Shown here piece after piece: positions 25,968-34,034 of a DNA stretch of 64,000 bases. Source of the stretch: Paracoccus saliphilus (lineage in GTDB: Bacteria; Pseudomonadota; Alphaproteobacteria; Rhodobacterales; Rhodobacteraceae); the NCBI GenBank assembly GCA_003255745.1, contig KZ836061.1:21888-85887 (forward strand). Reading direction: 5' to 3'. The notes below the pieces were generated by a model. It had not been told where the DNA came from, searched no databases, and was given only the letters and a program-made list of their open reading frames with translations. Both the position numbers and the translations under genes were made by a program. Within the stretch, counting starts at the first letter, position 1, and each line of letters begins with the position of its first letter.

Positions 25968-26062
25968 GTTCACCACGGCTTTGAGGAGGCGGTCTTGCTG
26001 TGAGGCAGTTACGGAAGGCGCCGATTTACCATATCGTCAATCTGTATTAACAATCACAGGGG

Positions 26063-26091
26063 TTGTATAGAAACAGTTAAAATTCGCGTCA
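26063..26091 (-). promoter_or_regulatory. Sigma70-type promoter of the glycosyltransferase operon
   Basis: On the minus strand TTGACG (26091-26086) and TATACA (26068-26063) are separated by exactly 17 bp, close to the vegetative consensus. Transcription would begin near 26056 and leave a leader of about 90 bases before the first gene. It is the best promoter match I found in the window. Confidence 0.75.
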
Positions 26092-26276
26092 AGGTTGGTC
26101 TGCCTGCTGTCACTCGATTAACAAGTAACGGCCGCCAGGCCGAACCGCGCAGCTGACGCCGGAACAGGGGGGCCCGCCTGCTGCACCAGCCGGACCTGGG
26201 GCCTGCAGGCGCATGATGTCCGGCGCAACTGCCCTGCATACCGGATGAACCGGTTGGCCCGTAGTCGCAGCAGTGG

Positions 26277-26318
26277 TGAAAAGGGGCAGGCCCCCAAGGC
26301 AGACGCTACCTGGGGGCC
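26277..26318 (-). terminator. Terminator after the dehydrogenase gene
   Basis: Reading on the minus strand, a GGCCCCCA / TGGGGGCC stem with a 14-nt loop is followed by TGCCCCTTTTC. It lies about 50 bp beyond the dehydrogenase stop and fits a rho-independent terminator for the monooxygenase-dehydrogenase transcript. Confidence 0.65.
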
Positions 26319-26367
26319 AACAGATTTGGACCGACGGAACAGACGCGGCTCTGCCCTGGCAATCGGT

Positions 26368-27441
26368 TCAGCGGGACAGGTCGATCAGGATCTTCAGCTG
26401 CGTGCCCGCCGGATCAAGAAGGCGGTCAAAGCCATGTACGACAGCCTCGGACAACGCGATCCGGTCCGTCACGATGCTTGCAGCCGGAAGCAGGCCGCTG
26501 GCGATCATCCGCCCCACACGGTTCCAGTAATGCGTCGGATACGCCCAGCTGCCGCGGATATCCACGTCCTTGAAGGTCACTCCGAACCAGTCCAGCGGGT
26601 TGTCATGCGGGTGCAGCCCTGTCTGGACCACCACCCCCTGTTTGCGCACCGCATCAAGACAGGCTTTCAGCGCATGTTCGTTGCCGACGCATTCGATTGC
26701 CACGTCGCAGCCTACGCTGCCTTCCGTTGCGTCACGAATGGCGGTTCCGACGTCTTGCCGGGTCGGGTTCAGCGTGACGGCGCCGGGCATCAGCTCCCGG
26801 ACCAGGGCCAGGCGCGTTTCGTTCGGGTCGGATACGAACAGCTGCACCGCCCCGGCCGCGCGCGCCGCCATCAAGGTCAGGACGCCGATCGGCCCCGCGC
26901 CGGTCACCAGGACGCTGGACCCCGCCGTGACGCCACCCCGGTCGCAGGCATAGACCGCCACGGCCGCGGGTTCGATCAGAGCCACGGCCTCGTCCGGCAG
27001 GTCGTCAGGGATCGGCACCACGTTGTAATCGTTCAGCAGTGCCATTTGCGCCATCCCGCCGGAGTGCCAGGACAGCCCTGCCAGCGCCAGCCGGTCCGAC
27101 AGGTGGAACAGCCCGCGATCGGCGTAATAGTCGCCCGACCGCGGCATGATCAGCGGTTGGACCGACACCCGGTCGCCGGGCGCAACATGCGTCACCCCCT
27201 GGCCCACCGCCTGAACCACGCCGCCGAATTCATGGCCAAGCACCTGTGGCCCCGAGGCGCCGGTAAAGGGATGCGGTTCGGTCGGGATAAAAATCGGACC
27301 ATAGGCATATTCATGAAGGTCCGTCCCGCAGATCCCGCAAAAGCTGTTGCGGATCAATACTTGGCCGGGGCCGGGATCGGCAGGTTCCGCGATCTCCTCA
27401 AGGCGCAGGTCTTTTGCCGCGTGAAAACGCAGGGCTTTCAT
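26368..27441 (-). CDS. Zinc-type 2,3-butanediol dehydrogenase-like oxidoreductase
   Basis: A 357-residue medium-chain dehydrogenase closest to the (R,R)-butanediol dehydrogenase group, which converts 2,3-butanediol and acetoin. Catalytic zinc residues are present: C38 in GICGTDLHEY and H70-E71 in LGHEFGG. The NAD site is VTGAGPIGVLTL, followed by an acidic VSDPNE that favours NAD over NADP. The usual four-Cys structural zinc lobe after GDRV is missing; the segment PLIMPRSGDYYADRG contains no Cys. It lies 79 bp after the monooxygenase and downstream of an AcoR-like regulator. The substrate may be a secondary alcohol related to the monooxygenase product; this is inferred. Confidence 0.85.
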   Translation of the reverse strand: MKALRFHAAKDLRLEEIAEPADPGPGQVLIRNSFCGICGTDLHEYAYGPIFIPTEPHPFTGASGPQVLGHEFGGVVQAVGQGVTHVAPGDRVSVQPLIMPRSGDYYADRGLFHLSDRLALAGLSWHSGGMAQMALLNDYNVVPIPDDLPDEAVALIEPAAVAVYACDRGGVTAGSSVLVTGAGPIGVLTLMAARAAGAVQLFVSDPNETRLALVRELMPGAVTLNPTRQDVGTAIRDATEGSVGCDVAIECVGNEHALKACLDAVRKQGVVVQTGLHPHDNPLDWFGVTFKDVDIRGSWAYPTHYWNRVGRMIASGLLPAASIVTDRIALSEAVVHGFDRLLDPAGTQLKILIDLSR

Positions 27442-27520
27442 CTGATTTCTCCGTTGGATCTAGAGGGGGGCGCCAAGCGCGCCGAAAGGATCCGGCGGCC
27501 GCAACCGCCGGGGCAGGGGT

Positions 27521-29320
27521 TCAGCTGACGTGGTGAACCTGCTGCAGCCCATAGACGGGCGTGTCGATGCCCGCCTGGCGCGCCTTCAGCTGCAGCGCCA
27601 GATACAGCGAATAATGGCGCGATTGGTGCAGGTTGCCCCCGTGGAACCAAAGCGCCTGCTGCTGGGTGGGCTTCCACATGTTGCGCTGCTCGCCCTCCCA
27701 GGGACCGGGGTCTTTGGTCGTGTTCGATCCCAGGCCCCAGCACTTGCCCACGCGGTCGGCCACATCCTGTCCGATCAGGTCGGCCGCCCATCCGTTCATG
27801 GACCCATAGCCCGTGGCATAGACGATCAGGTCGGCAGGCAGCTCCTGCCCGTTGTCCAGTCGCACGCCGCTTTCGGTGATCTCGTTCACCTGGCCATGCG
27901 CCAGCTTGATCTTGCCGTCGATGATCAGCTGGCTGGCGCCCACGTCGATGTAATAGCCCGAACCACGGCGCAGATACTTCATGAACAGCCCCGAACCGTC
28001 ATCGCCGAAGTCCAGCTGGAAGCCTGCCTTTTCCAGACCATCGTAGAAGGTCTTGTCCTTCTCCTTCATCTGCTCATAGAGCGGGATCTGCCACTGGTGC
28101 ATGATCCGGTAGGGCAGCGATGCAAAGATCAGGTCGGCCTTTTCCGTCGTCATGCCGTTGGCCACGGCCTCTTCGCTGTAAAGCGCGCCCAAGCCGATCT
28201 CCATCAGGCTGTCGGACCGCACGATATGGGTCGAGGACCGCTGCACCATGGTCACGTCCGCATCATGTTCCCAAAGCGCCGCCGCAATGTCATGGGCCGA
28301 GTTGTTCGAGCCGACGATGACCACCTTCTTGCCGGCATAGGCGTCGGGGCCGGGATGGCCCGAGCTGTGATGCTGGTCGCCGCGAAAGCGGTCCATGCCC
28401 GGAAACTCCGGGATGCGCGGCTTGCCCGACATTCCGGTGGCCAGCACCAGGTGCCTGGGGCGCAGCACGACCTGTTCCCCGTCGCGGTCCACGACCACGG
28501 TCCATTCCTGGGCTTCCTCGTCATAGCTCGCGCGCTGGCAGGTGCTTCGCGTCCAGTAGTTCAGCTCCATGACCTTGGTGTACATCTCCAGCCAATCGCC
28601 GATCTTGTCCTTGGGCGCGAAGACGGGCCAATTGTCGGGGAACTTGATATAGGGCAGGTGATCGTACCAGACGGGGTCATGCAGGCACAGCGACTTGTAG
28701 CGTTTGCGCCAGCTGTCGCCGGGGCGGTCGTTCCTCTCGATGATGATGGTCGGCACGCCCAGTTGGCGCAGCCGCGCGCCCAGGGCGATGCCGCCCTGTC
28801 CGCCGCCGATGATCACGGTGTGCGGCTGCCGGGAATATCCCAACTCGGCGGCCTCGGCCTCGCGCTCCTCTCGCCAGCTGGGGCGGTTCTTGCCGGCGCC
28901 GTGCCTGGCACCCAAGGGCCGGTTTAAGCCCTTGGTCTCCTCGTGGCCCTTCAATTCCTGCAAGGCGGTCAGCAATGTCCAGATCCGCCCATCGCGCAGC
29001 CGGACCAGACCATAGCCTCGGCCGACCGCGGTTTCGAACTTGAACCAGGCGGTGATGACGCCGTCCTCCTCACCCGGCACCTCGGTCGGGTCCAGATGCC
29101 AGCCGGTGGGCCGGATATGGCCCAGTTGCGCGCGCAACATTTCGGCAACCTGGTCGGGCCCCTCCATCGTGCGGATGTTCCAGGTAAAGCTGACCAGGTC
29201 GCGCCAATAGCAGTCGGTCACGAACAGGTCGCAGGCGCGGTCGATGTCGCCTGCGGCAAGCGCTTCGCCCAAGGCGTCAAGAACGGCCTGGGCGCGGGCT
29301 GCGGTGGTGGTGTCCAGCAT
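27521..29320 (-). CDS. Flavin-containing monooxygenase with N-terminal NTF2-like domain
   Basis: A 599-residue protein. Residues 1 to about 135 form an NTF2/SnoaL-like cone domain. Residues about 165-590 form an FAD- and NADPH-dependent class B monooxygenase core: the FAD loop VIIGGGQGGIALGARL, the linker near TGMSGKPRIPEFPG, the NADPH loop VVIVGSNNSAHDIAAAL and the late ATGY motif in IVYATGYGS. Such enzymes insert oxygen into ketones, amines or sulphides. The ATG has GGGAGGATAAC just upstream, and a longer frame is rejected. It is followed by the dehydrogenase and controlled, by position, by the upstream AcoR-like protein via GTTGC repeats. The substrate is unknown; a ketone made by the dehydrogenase is one possibility. 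Confidence 0.88.
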   Translation of the reverse strand: MLDTTTAARAQAVLDALGEALAAGDIDRACDLFVTDCYWRDLVSFTWNIRTMEGPDQVAEMLRAQLGHIRPTGWHLDPTEVPGEEDGVITAWFKFETAVGRGYGLVRLRDGRIWTLLTALQELKGHEETKGLNRPLGARHGAGKNRPSWREEREAEAAELGYSRQPHTVIIGGGQGGIALGARLRQLGVPTIIIERNDRPGDSWRKRYKSLCLHDPVWYDHLPYIKFPDNWPVFAPKDKIGDWLEMYTKVMELNYWTRSTCQRASYDEEAQEWTVVVDRDGEQVVLRPRHLVLATGMSGKPRIPEFPGMDRFRGDQHHSSGHPGPDAYAGKKVVIVGSNNSAHDIAAALWEHDADVTMVQRSSTHIVRSDSLMEIGLGALYSEEAVANGMTTEKADLIFASLPYRIMHQWQIPLYEQMKEKDKTFYDGLEKAGFQLDFGDDGSGLFMKYLRRGSGYYIDVGASQLIIDGKIKLAHGQVNEITESGVRLDNGQELPADLIVYATGYGSMNGWAADLIGQDVADRVGKCWGLGSNTTKDPGPWEGEQRNMWKPTQQQALWFHGGNLHQSRHYSLYLALQLKARQAGIDTPVYGLQQVHHVS

Positions 29321-29434
29321 GTTATCCTCCCATTGGATTGAAGTCCTCCGGGCAACAGGCTGCGGGCGATCGTGAAACGGATACAGGAAAATTTCACGTC
29401 CCGGCGCGGCGGCCGCCTGCTTTCGTACCATCGG

Positions 29435-29469
29435 GTTGCAGCTGCAACGCGACGCAACGCGGGTGCAAC
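29435..29469. promoter_or_regulatory. Helically phased GCAAC repeat array upstream of the monooxygenase gene
   Basis: GTTGCAGCTGCAAC (29435-29448) is a perfect 14-bp palindrome. Two more same-orientation copies of the half-site follow, CGCAAC (29453-29458) and TGCAAC (29464-29469), at steps of 10 and 11 bp. All would face one side of the helix. The array ends just before the activator's stop codon and about 115 bp upstream of the monooxygenase start. It is a good candidate upstream activating site for the AcoR-like protein. Confidence 0.6.
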
Positions 29470-29470
29470 G

Positions 29471-31210
29471 TCAGCGCGGGTTCAAGCCAAGCCGCTGCAT
29501 CCGCCGCAGGATGGTTGAACGGTTCACCCCCATCCGCCGCGCCGCCTGCGCCATGTTGCCGCCACAGGCCGCCAGCACGGCCTGAAGGTCCTCGGCCGCG
29601 TCGGGCAGGGGCAGCGGGTCCAGCAGCGGCGGCGGCAGGTGGTCCAGGTCGATGGTCTGCCCTTCGGCCATCAGCGCCGCAGTCTGAAGCGTGGCGGCCA
29701 GTTCGCGCAGGTTCCCCGGCCAGCGCCGGGCGCGCAGTTCAGCCTTGGCTGCGGACGTGATCCTCAGCCGGTCGCCCCCCTGCGCGCCCAGCAGCCGCGA
29801 CAACAGCCAGTCGAAATCCCGGCGCCGCCGAACAGGGGGCAGCTCCAGCGCCGCGCCCGCGATGCGAAAGAACAGGTCGGGTCGGAACAGGCCCTGCCGC
29901 ACACGCGCACTCAGGTCGCTGCGGGTGGTGGCGATCACCCGCATCTTGCTGTCGGCCAGCCGCCGCAGCAACATGGCCTGCGCGGCGGCATCCAGATCCT
30001 CAACCCCCCGGACAAAAAGCGTGCCGCGTGCCTGTGGCGCCCAGTCCTGGGCGGCTAGCGCCGGGGTATCAAGGCCCGCACAATCCAACAGCCGAAAGGG
30101 CGGCGCATCGGGTTGGCACATATGGATCGCGCGCGCCAGACGTTCCTTGCCGGTGCCTGTCTCTCCGCAGATCAGCAGCGGTACCGTGCTGCGCGCCAGC
30201 CGCGCAGCACGGTCCAGCAGCGCATGCATGACCGGATCGGCGCCTGCCAGACTGGACAGCCCGCCGGGCCGCAGCGCGGGCCCGCGCGGCAGACGCACGG
30301 TCTGGGGCGCGATCGCATGGCCGAACAGTGCGCGCCCATCCCGCAGGCGGATCACCCGATCCTCGGTCGGGCGGCCGCGCATCAGGTCGGGCAGGTCATC
30401 CACCGACAGTTCGGCCACCTGGTCCAGTCGCTGTCCGATCAGCGGAGTGCCTTGCCCCAGGGCGGCCTCGGCGCTGTGGGTCATGCCGATGATGCGCCCG
30501 GTCCCGTCCAGGGCGATGGCGGCCTCCGGGTCGACCTCCAGAAATTCGGGATTGGCTGACAGCCGCAGCACCCAGTCCCGCCGCGTCAGCCCCATCAGGT
30601 TCGCCATCTCGACCCGCCGGGCCGACGCCCGCACCAGGTTCATCGCAAGGTTCTGGCTGGCCTTGGGCTGTGGCGATCGCAGCAGCGACAGGTCCAGCAC
30701 CGCCGCCAGTTGCCCTGTGCTGTCAAAGATCGGTGCCGCAGTACATGACAGCGGCGTGTGGCTGAGGTCGAAATGGTCCGTCTGGTGGATGGTGATCGCT
30801 TCGCCCGTCACGATGCAGGACCCGACACCGCAGGTCCCGGCCAGCTGTTCGGACCAGTCGGCACCAAGATACAGTCCGGCCCCCCGCAGGTCATCCTCGA
30901 ACCGCCGGTCGCCGAAGAAGTCGACCGTGACGCCCTTGGCATCGGCCAGCAGCAGCACGTAATTCTGCCCCGCCACCTGCCGGAACAGCGCGTCCAGCCC
31001 GGACCGCGCGATGGCGATCAGCCGCTCGGACTGTTCGCGATGGCTGCGCAGTTCGGCCTCGGTGACGATATGGGCGGGCGAGGGACGCGACGGATCAAGG
31101 CCATAGGTTTCCACGCAGCGCCGCCAACTGTCGGACACGACGCCATCGCGTCCGGTGGCCTGCCCCCGCAGCACCTTGCCGATTTCCCTGACATGCTCGC
31201 TGTCGCGCAT
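29471..31210 (-). CDS. AcoR-like activator with degenerate sigma54-activator AAA+ domain
   Basis: A 579-residue regulator of AcoR/NtrC architecture: an N-terminal GAF-like sensor (about 60-200), a middle PAS-like segment, an AAA+ region (about 325-515) and a Fis-type helix-turn-helix (about 540-579, NMAQAARRMGVNRSTILRRMQ). Walker A is intact (GETGTGKE, 349-356) but the Walker B acidic pair is replaced by R401-G402 (GTLFVRGVEDL). The whole GAFTGA loop that contacts sigma54 is deleted between C377 and G396. It is therefore unlikely to activate sigma54 RNA polymerase and more probably acts with the vegetative enzyme. GGGGAGG lies upstream of the ATG. The likely target is the adjacent monooxygenase-dehydrogenase pair. 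Confidence 0.85.
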   Translation of the reverse strand: MRDSEHVREIGKVLRGQATGRDGVVSDSWRRCVETYGLDPSRPSPAHIVTEAELRSHREQSERLIAIARSGLDALFRQVAGQNYVLLLADAKGVTVDFFGDRRFEDDLRGAGLYLGADWSEQLAGTCGVGSCIVTGEAITIHQTDHFDLSHTPLSCTAAPIFDSTGQLAAVLDLSLLRSPQPKASQNLAMNLVRASARRVEMANLMGLTRRDWVLRLSANPEFLEVDPEAAIALDGTGRIIGMTHSAEAALGQGTPLIGQRLDQVAELSVDDLPDLMRGRPTEDRVIRLRDGRALFGHAIAPQTVRLPRGPALRPGGLSSLAGADPVMHALLDRAARLARSTVPLLICGETGTGKERLARAIHMCQPDAPPFRLLDCAGLDTPALAAQDWAPQARGTLFVRGVEDLDAAAQAMLLRRLADSKMRVIATTRSDLSARVRQGLFRPDLFFRIAGAALELPPVRRRRDFDWLLSRLLGAQGGDRLRITSAAKAELRARRWPGNLRELAATLQTAALMAEGQTIDLDHLPPPLLDPLPLPDAAEDLQAVLAACGGNMAQAARRMGVNRSTILRRMQRLGLNPR

Positions 31211-31306
31211 CCGCGTGCCTCCCCCTCGCGAATGGCACCATCATGCCATATCCGTTGTAGGTTGCACGCCCTGCCTTAGGTCGCAGGAAAGCGCACGCCT
31301 GTCCGG

Positions 31307-32065
31307 TCAGCGGGACAGACGACGTTCCAGTTCACGCAGTTGGGCAGGACCCGGCTCCGCCGCACGTGTCCAGGAGACGTTTTCGCGCAGGACCCTGGCC
31401 GGCACCCCGACCACCAGCGTGGTCGGGGGGACCGTGCCGGTGACAAGTGCCCGCGATGCCACGACGGCCCCGGTGCCCACCCGCGCGCCCTTCAGCACCG
31501 AGGCACCTTCCCCAAGCCAGACATGCGCCCCCAGCAAGATGCTTTCCGGGACATTCGCCACGCTCATGTCAGACAGGTCGATGATGGCGTGCGAATCTGC
31601 CGCACGCAGCACGACGTCGAAGGACAACATGCAGTCGATGCCCAGGATGATCGAACGACCCTGGCCCTGCAGGACGATATTGGCCTGATTGCAGGTGGTG
31701 CCCAGCCCGGAAAAGAAAAGGTTCCCGTGTCCTGACAGGGCAATGCGGGCTGCGAACTTCTTGGTCGGGCCAATGATGACGCGATGGCCGCTGCCCGACA
31801 GCACGATCGGCTGTCGCGATGGCTGACGTGTGCCGCAGACCACGATGTTGCCGCTGCTGCCCGGCTCGAAGGTGATGGTTCCCGGCCGCGCCTCTGGGTG
31901 GCGCAGAACCCGGTTCCCATCACCATGGTCCGTTGCCTCGTAATCCGAAAGATCGCCCAACGTGGTCTGCAGGTCGTAATCGGCATGCGACAGCAGCTGC
32001 CGGTTCGGATCATCAGGACGCTCCGACAGGCCCCGAACCCAGTCATCCGCCGTGTCCAGGCTCAT
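31307..32065 (-). CDS. Left-handed beta-helix acyltransferase
   Basis: A 252-residue protein dominated by hexapeptide-type turns. Early, less regular turns carry a repeated G-x-G pattern (GSGHRVIIG, GHGNLFFSG, GQGRSIILG). A classical C-terminal LbH follows (SILLGAHVWLGEGASVLKGARVGTGAVVASRALVTG, then PPTTLVVGVPARVLRE), as in sugar O-acetyltransferases of the LacA/CapG type. It probably transfers an acyl group from CoA to a sugar. Its start overlaps the sulfotransferase stop (ATGA), so the two are translationally coupled and probably decorate the same glycan. Confidence 0.82.
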   Translation of the reverse strand: MSLDTADDWVRGLSERPDDPNRQLLSHADYDLQTTLGDLSDYEATDHGDGNRVLRHPEARPGTITFEPGSSGNIVVCGTRQPSRQPIVLSGSGHRVIIGPTKKFAARIALSGHGNLFFSGLGTTCNQANIVLQGQGRSIILGIDCMLSFDVVLRAADSHAIIDLSDMSVANVPESILLGAHVWLGEGASVLKGARVGTGAVVASRALVTGTVPPTTLVVGVPARVLRENVSWTRAAEPGPAQLRELERRLSR

Positions 32066-32847
32066 GCCGTGATGCCCTGGAGCACCTCGGCCTTCAGGCG
32101 GCGGTGGATGGCGCTGACGCGGTTGAACAGGGCGTCATCCAGGTCGTTCATCGCCTGAATCCGCGCGATCTGTTCCGGCGAGGGCTTTTCCGAGTTTTCC
32201 GCCACGGCTTCGGTGCTGCGGCGATGTTCGACCTGGGCATCGTCCATCCCGAGCAGGCGGGATAGGATCGTATGGGACAGCGCCATCTCTTCGAGCAGGC
32301 CGATATAGTCGAAGCGCTGAAGGATCCAGGGGATGATCTCGGCCGGGTCCCCTTCGCGCACGCCCGCCAGGAAGAAGGTCGTCTTGTTGCGGACAGCGGG
32401 GCTGCCTTCGATATAGGCGTCCAGGTTCGGAAAATCCGCTAGTTGCTTTTCCCACTGCGCATGGGCTGGCGTCCGGGAATACCGAAAGTCCGAGATGACC
32501 CTGCGGACCGGCTCGCGCACAAAGGTGAACAGCCGCGCATCGGGCATCCGCGACAGCAGGACATCGACATCTGCCTTCCACAGATGGCCCGATACCGACC
32601 GCATCGGAACATCCCGCCTTTCAAGCGGCACGTTGCCTGCCAGTTCGCGATACTGGCGTCGGATGGGAACGTCGGACTGACGATCCGCTGCAATATTGGT
32701 ATAGGGCGCCGCATGTGCCGAAAGCGCAGCGGTGATCGAGCTGCCGGCGGTTTTCGGAACATGCTGAAAGATCCACATCCCGTCAAAGCCGCGATGCGAG
32801 GAAAGATACGCGTCCCAGGTTTGCGGTCGCAGCTTCTGGAACTTCAT
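32062..32847 (-). CDS. Sulfotransferase family protein (copy 1)
   Basis: A 261-residue PAPS-dependent-sulfotransferase-like protein. The 5'-phosphosulphate loop is FQHVPKTAGSS (27-37), and the 3'-phosphate segment is TFVREPVRRVISDFRYSR. These motifs match the family that sulfates carbohydrates or small molecules (Sulfotransfer_2-like). The MKF start is chosen because GGAGAAAGCC precedes it; a start four codons earlier exists. It is the first gene of a two-gene unit with the acyltransferase and is divergent from a clear paralogue. Sulfation of a surface glycan is inferred. Confidence 0.83.
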   Translation of the reverse strand: MKFQKLRPQTWDAYLSSHRGFDGMWIFQHVPKTAGSSITAALSAHAAPYTNIAADRQSDVPIRRQYRELAGNVPLERRDVPMRSVSGHLWKADVDVLLSRMPDARLFTFVREPVRRVISDFRYSRTPAHAQWEKQLADFPNLDAYIEGSPAVRNKTTFFLAGVREGDPAEIIPWILQRFDYIGLLEEMALSHTILSRLLGMDDAQVEHRRSTEAVAENSEKPSPEQIARIQAMNDLDDALFNRVSAIHRRLKAEVLQGITA

Positions 32848-33151
32848 GGCTTTCTCCATTTTTCGGCCTGGCTCTGCAGTCCGATCCGGCCGGATGCCGT
32901 GATCATACATATCGATATGTCGCCAACAACATCCAATTGGCTGTTTGGCACATCCTTGGGTGGATTTGTTGATGCTACTACAGCCTTGACGCGATCAGCA
33001 TGAACGAGATGGAACCAGCGCCGACACTGCCTTGGGTTGACCCCATTCATGCAAGCTTTTAGGTTTGAATTCTGCGTTCTGCGCAATTCAGGAGCTGGGC
33101 TTTAGGGCGTGATCCCTGCGCAGACGGCTCGAAAACAGGGACAAAACAGCG
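32848..33151. other. 304-bp divergent region between two sulfotransferase genes
   Basis: It should hold promoters for both sulfotransferase genes. Features visible are the 14-bp palindrome at 32907-32920 and a TGAATT/AATTCA inverted repeat (33066-33090, 13-nt spacer) near the rightward gene. No gene is supported. The segment is more AT-rich than the flanking coding DNA. Confidence 0.5.
32907..32920. promoter_or_regulatory. 14-bp perfect palindrome upstream of the sulfotransferase
   Basis: ACATATCGATATGT is identical to its reverse complement and lies 60 bp upstream of the leftward sulfotransferase start. Its AT-rich symmetrical shape fits a dimeric repressor site, but no regulator gene is adjacent, so the binder is unknown. 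Confidence 0.4.
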
Positions 33152-33955
33152 ATGCCGCTTCGTGATCTTGCCAGCATGTCACTTGCCGATTTCATCGAAA
33201 AGCATCAAGGTCATCCGGATACCCTGTGGTTTTTCCAGCATATCCCCAAGACGGCCGGTTCGTCGTTTTCGACGGAGATCCGCAAGCGGTGCCGACCCTA
33301 CCACAACATCTGTGTCGATTACACCGACAGGCACACACCGCATGATCAGAAGCTTTCCCGCGCGGTCGACGGTTTCCTTGAGATGTCGAAGGACTTTCCC
33401 TTCCATTCGGCGTCCGGACACTTGCCCATGGAAGAAACATCGCGCCTGCTTGACGCCTATGACGACTGCCGCGTGATTTCGTTCCTGCGACAGCCCGAAG
33501 CGCGGGTCGTTTCCGACTACCGTTATCAGCGGACACCGATGCACCCGCCCTATCAGGATTTCATCGAGGAGTTTCCGACCCTTGAAAGTTATGTGGAGTC
33601 CGGCGAATCCCACAACAAGATGGCCGTGTTCCTTTTGGGCGAGGATGGGGCGAAGACGCCCGAGGACGCAGTCACGCAGATCGGTGACAGCCATGTCTTC
33701 ATCGGACTGCTGGAGATGTATCCCATGTCCTTCAACATCATGTTCGAGTTGATGGGGCACCGAGGTTTGTGGCCCACGGAACATGTGCGGAAAACACCCG
33801 ATGATGCGTCCACCAAGGTCGATATCACGCCCCGCATCCGCGAGATGATCCGTCGCTCCAACGCGCTGGACCAGGCGATCTACGACTATGTTCATGGCCT
33901 GCTGATCCGGCACCGCGAAGAGTTCCGCCAGCTTACGGATGCCAAGACCGCCTGA
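33152..33955 (+). CDS. Sulfotransferase family protein (copy 2)
   Basis: A 267-residue paralogue of the divergent sulfotransferase. The PAPS loop is FQHIPKTAGSS (28-38) and the second site is ISFLRQPEARVVSDYRYQR. The two proteins align from end to end by eye: a shared ASGHL/VSGHL segment, a KMAVFLLG/KTTFFLAG segment and VFIGLLE/DYIGLLE. They have nevertheless diverged strongly, so different acceptors are likely. The ATG lacks a strong Shine-Dalgarno (AGGGAC about 12 bases upstream). The acceptor is unknown; a surface polysaccharide or lipid is inferred. Confidence 0.82.
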   Translation: MPLRDLASMSLADFIEKHQGHPDTLWFFQHIPKTAGSSFSTEIRKRCRPYHNICVDYTDRHTPHDQKLSRAVDGFLEMSKDFPFHSASGHLPMEETSRLLDAYDDCRVISFLRQPEARVVSDYRYQRTPMHPPYQDFIEEFPTLESYVESGESHNKMAVFLLGEDGAKTPEDAVTQIGDSHVFIGLLEMYPMSFNIMFELMGHRGLWPTEHVRKTPDDASTKVDITPRIREMIRRSNALDQAIYDYVHGLLIRHREEFRQLTDAKTA

Positions 33956-34034
33956 CTGGGTGACAGTCAAACGAAAGCCCGCCTTGTCGTAAAAGCGCTG
34001 TTGCAGGTGCCGACAGGACCGGTTCAAAAGTCAC

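Larger units (their letters stand above)
25968..26367. other. 400-bp region: operon promoter and terminator of the dehydrogenase gene
   Basis: The left half is AT-rich for this genome and carries the promoter of the leftward glycosyltransferase operon. The right end carries the terminator of the leftward dehydrogenase gene. Between them (about 26100-26275) no gene, repeat or RNA structure is supported. Confidence 0.6.

Noticed and set aside
29321..29434. Search for a sigma54 (-24/-12) promoter before the monooxygenase gene
   Set aside because: TGGTACG near 29425-29431 resembles a -24 box on the minus strand, but the -12 TTGC element is absent at the right spacing.
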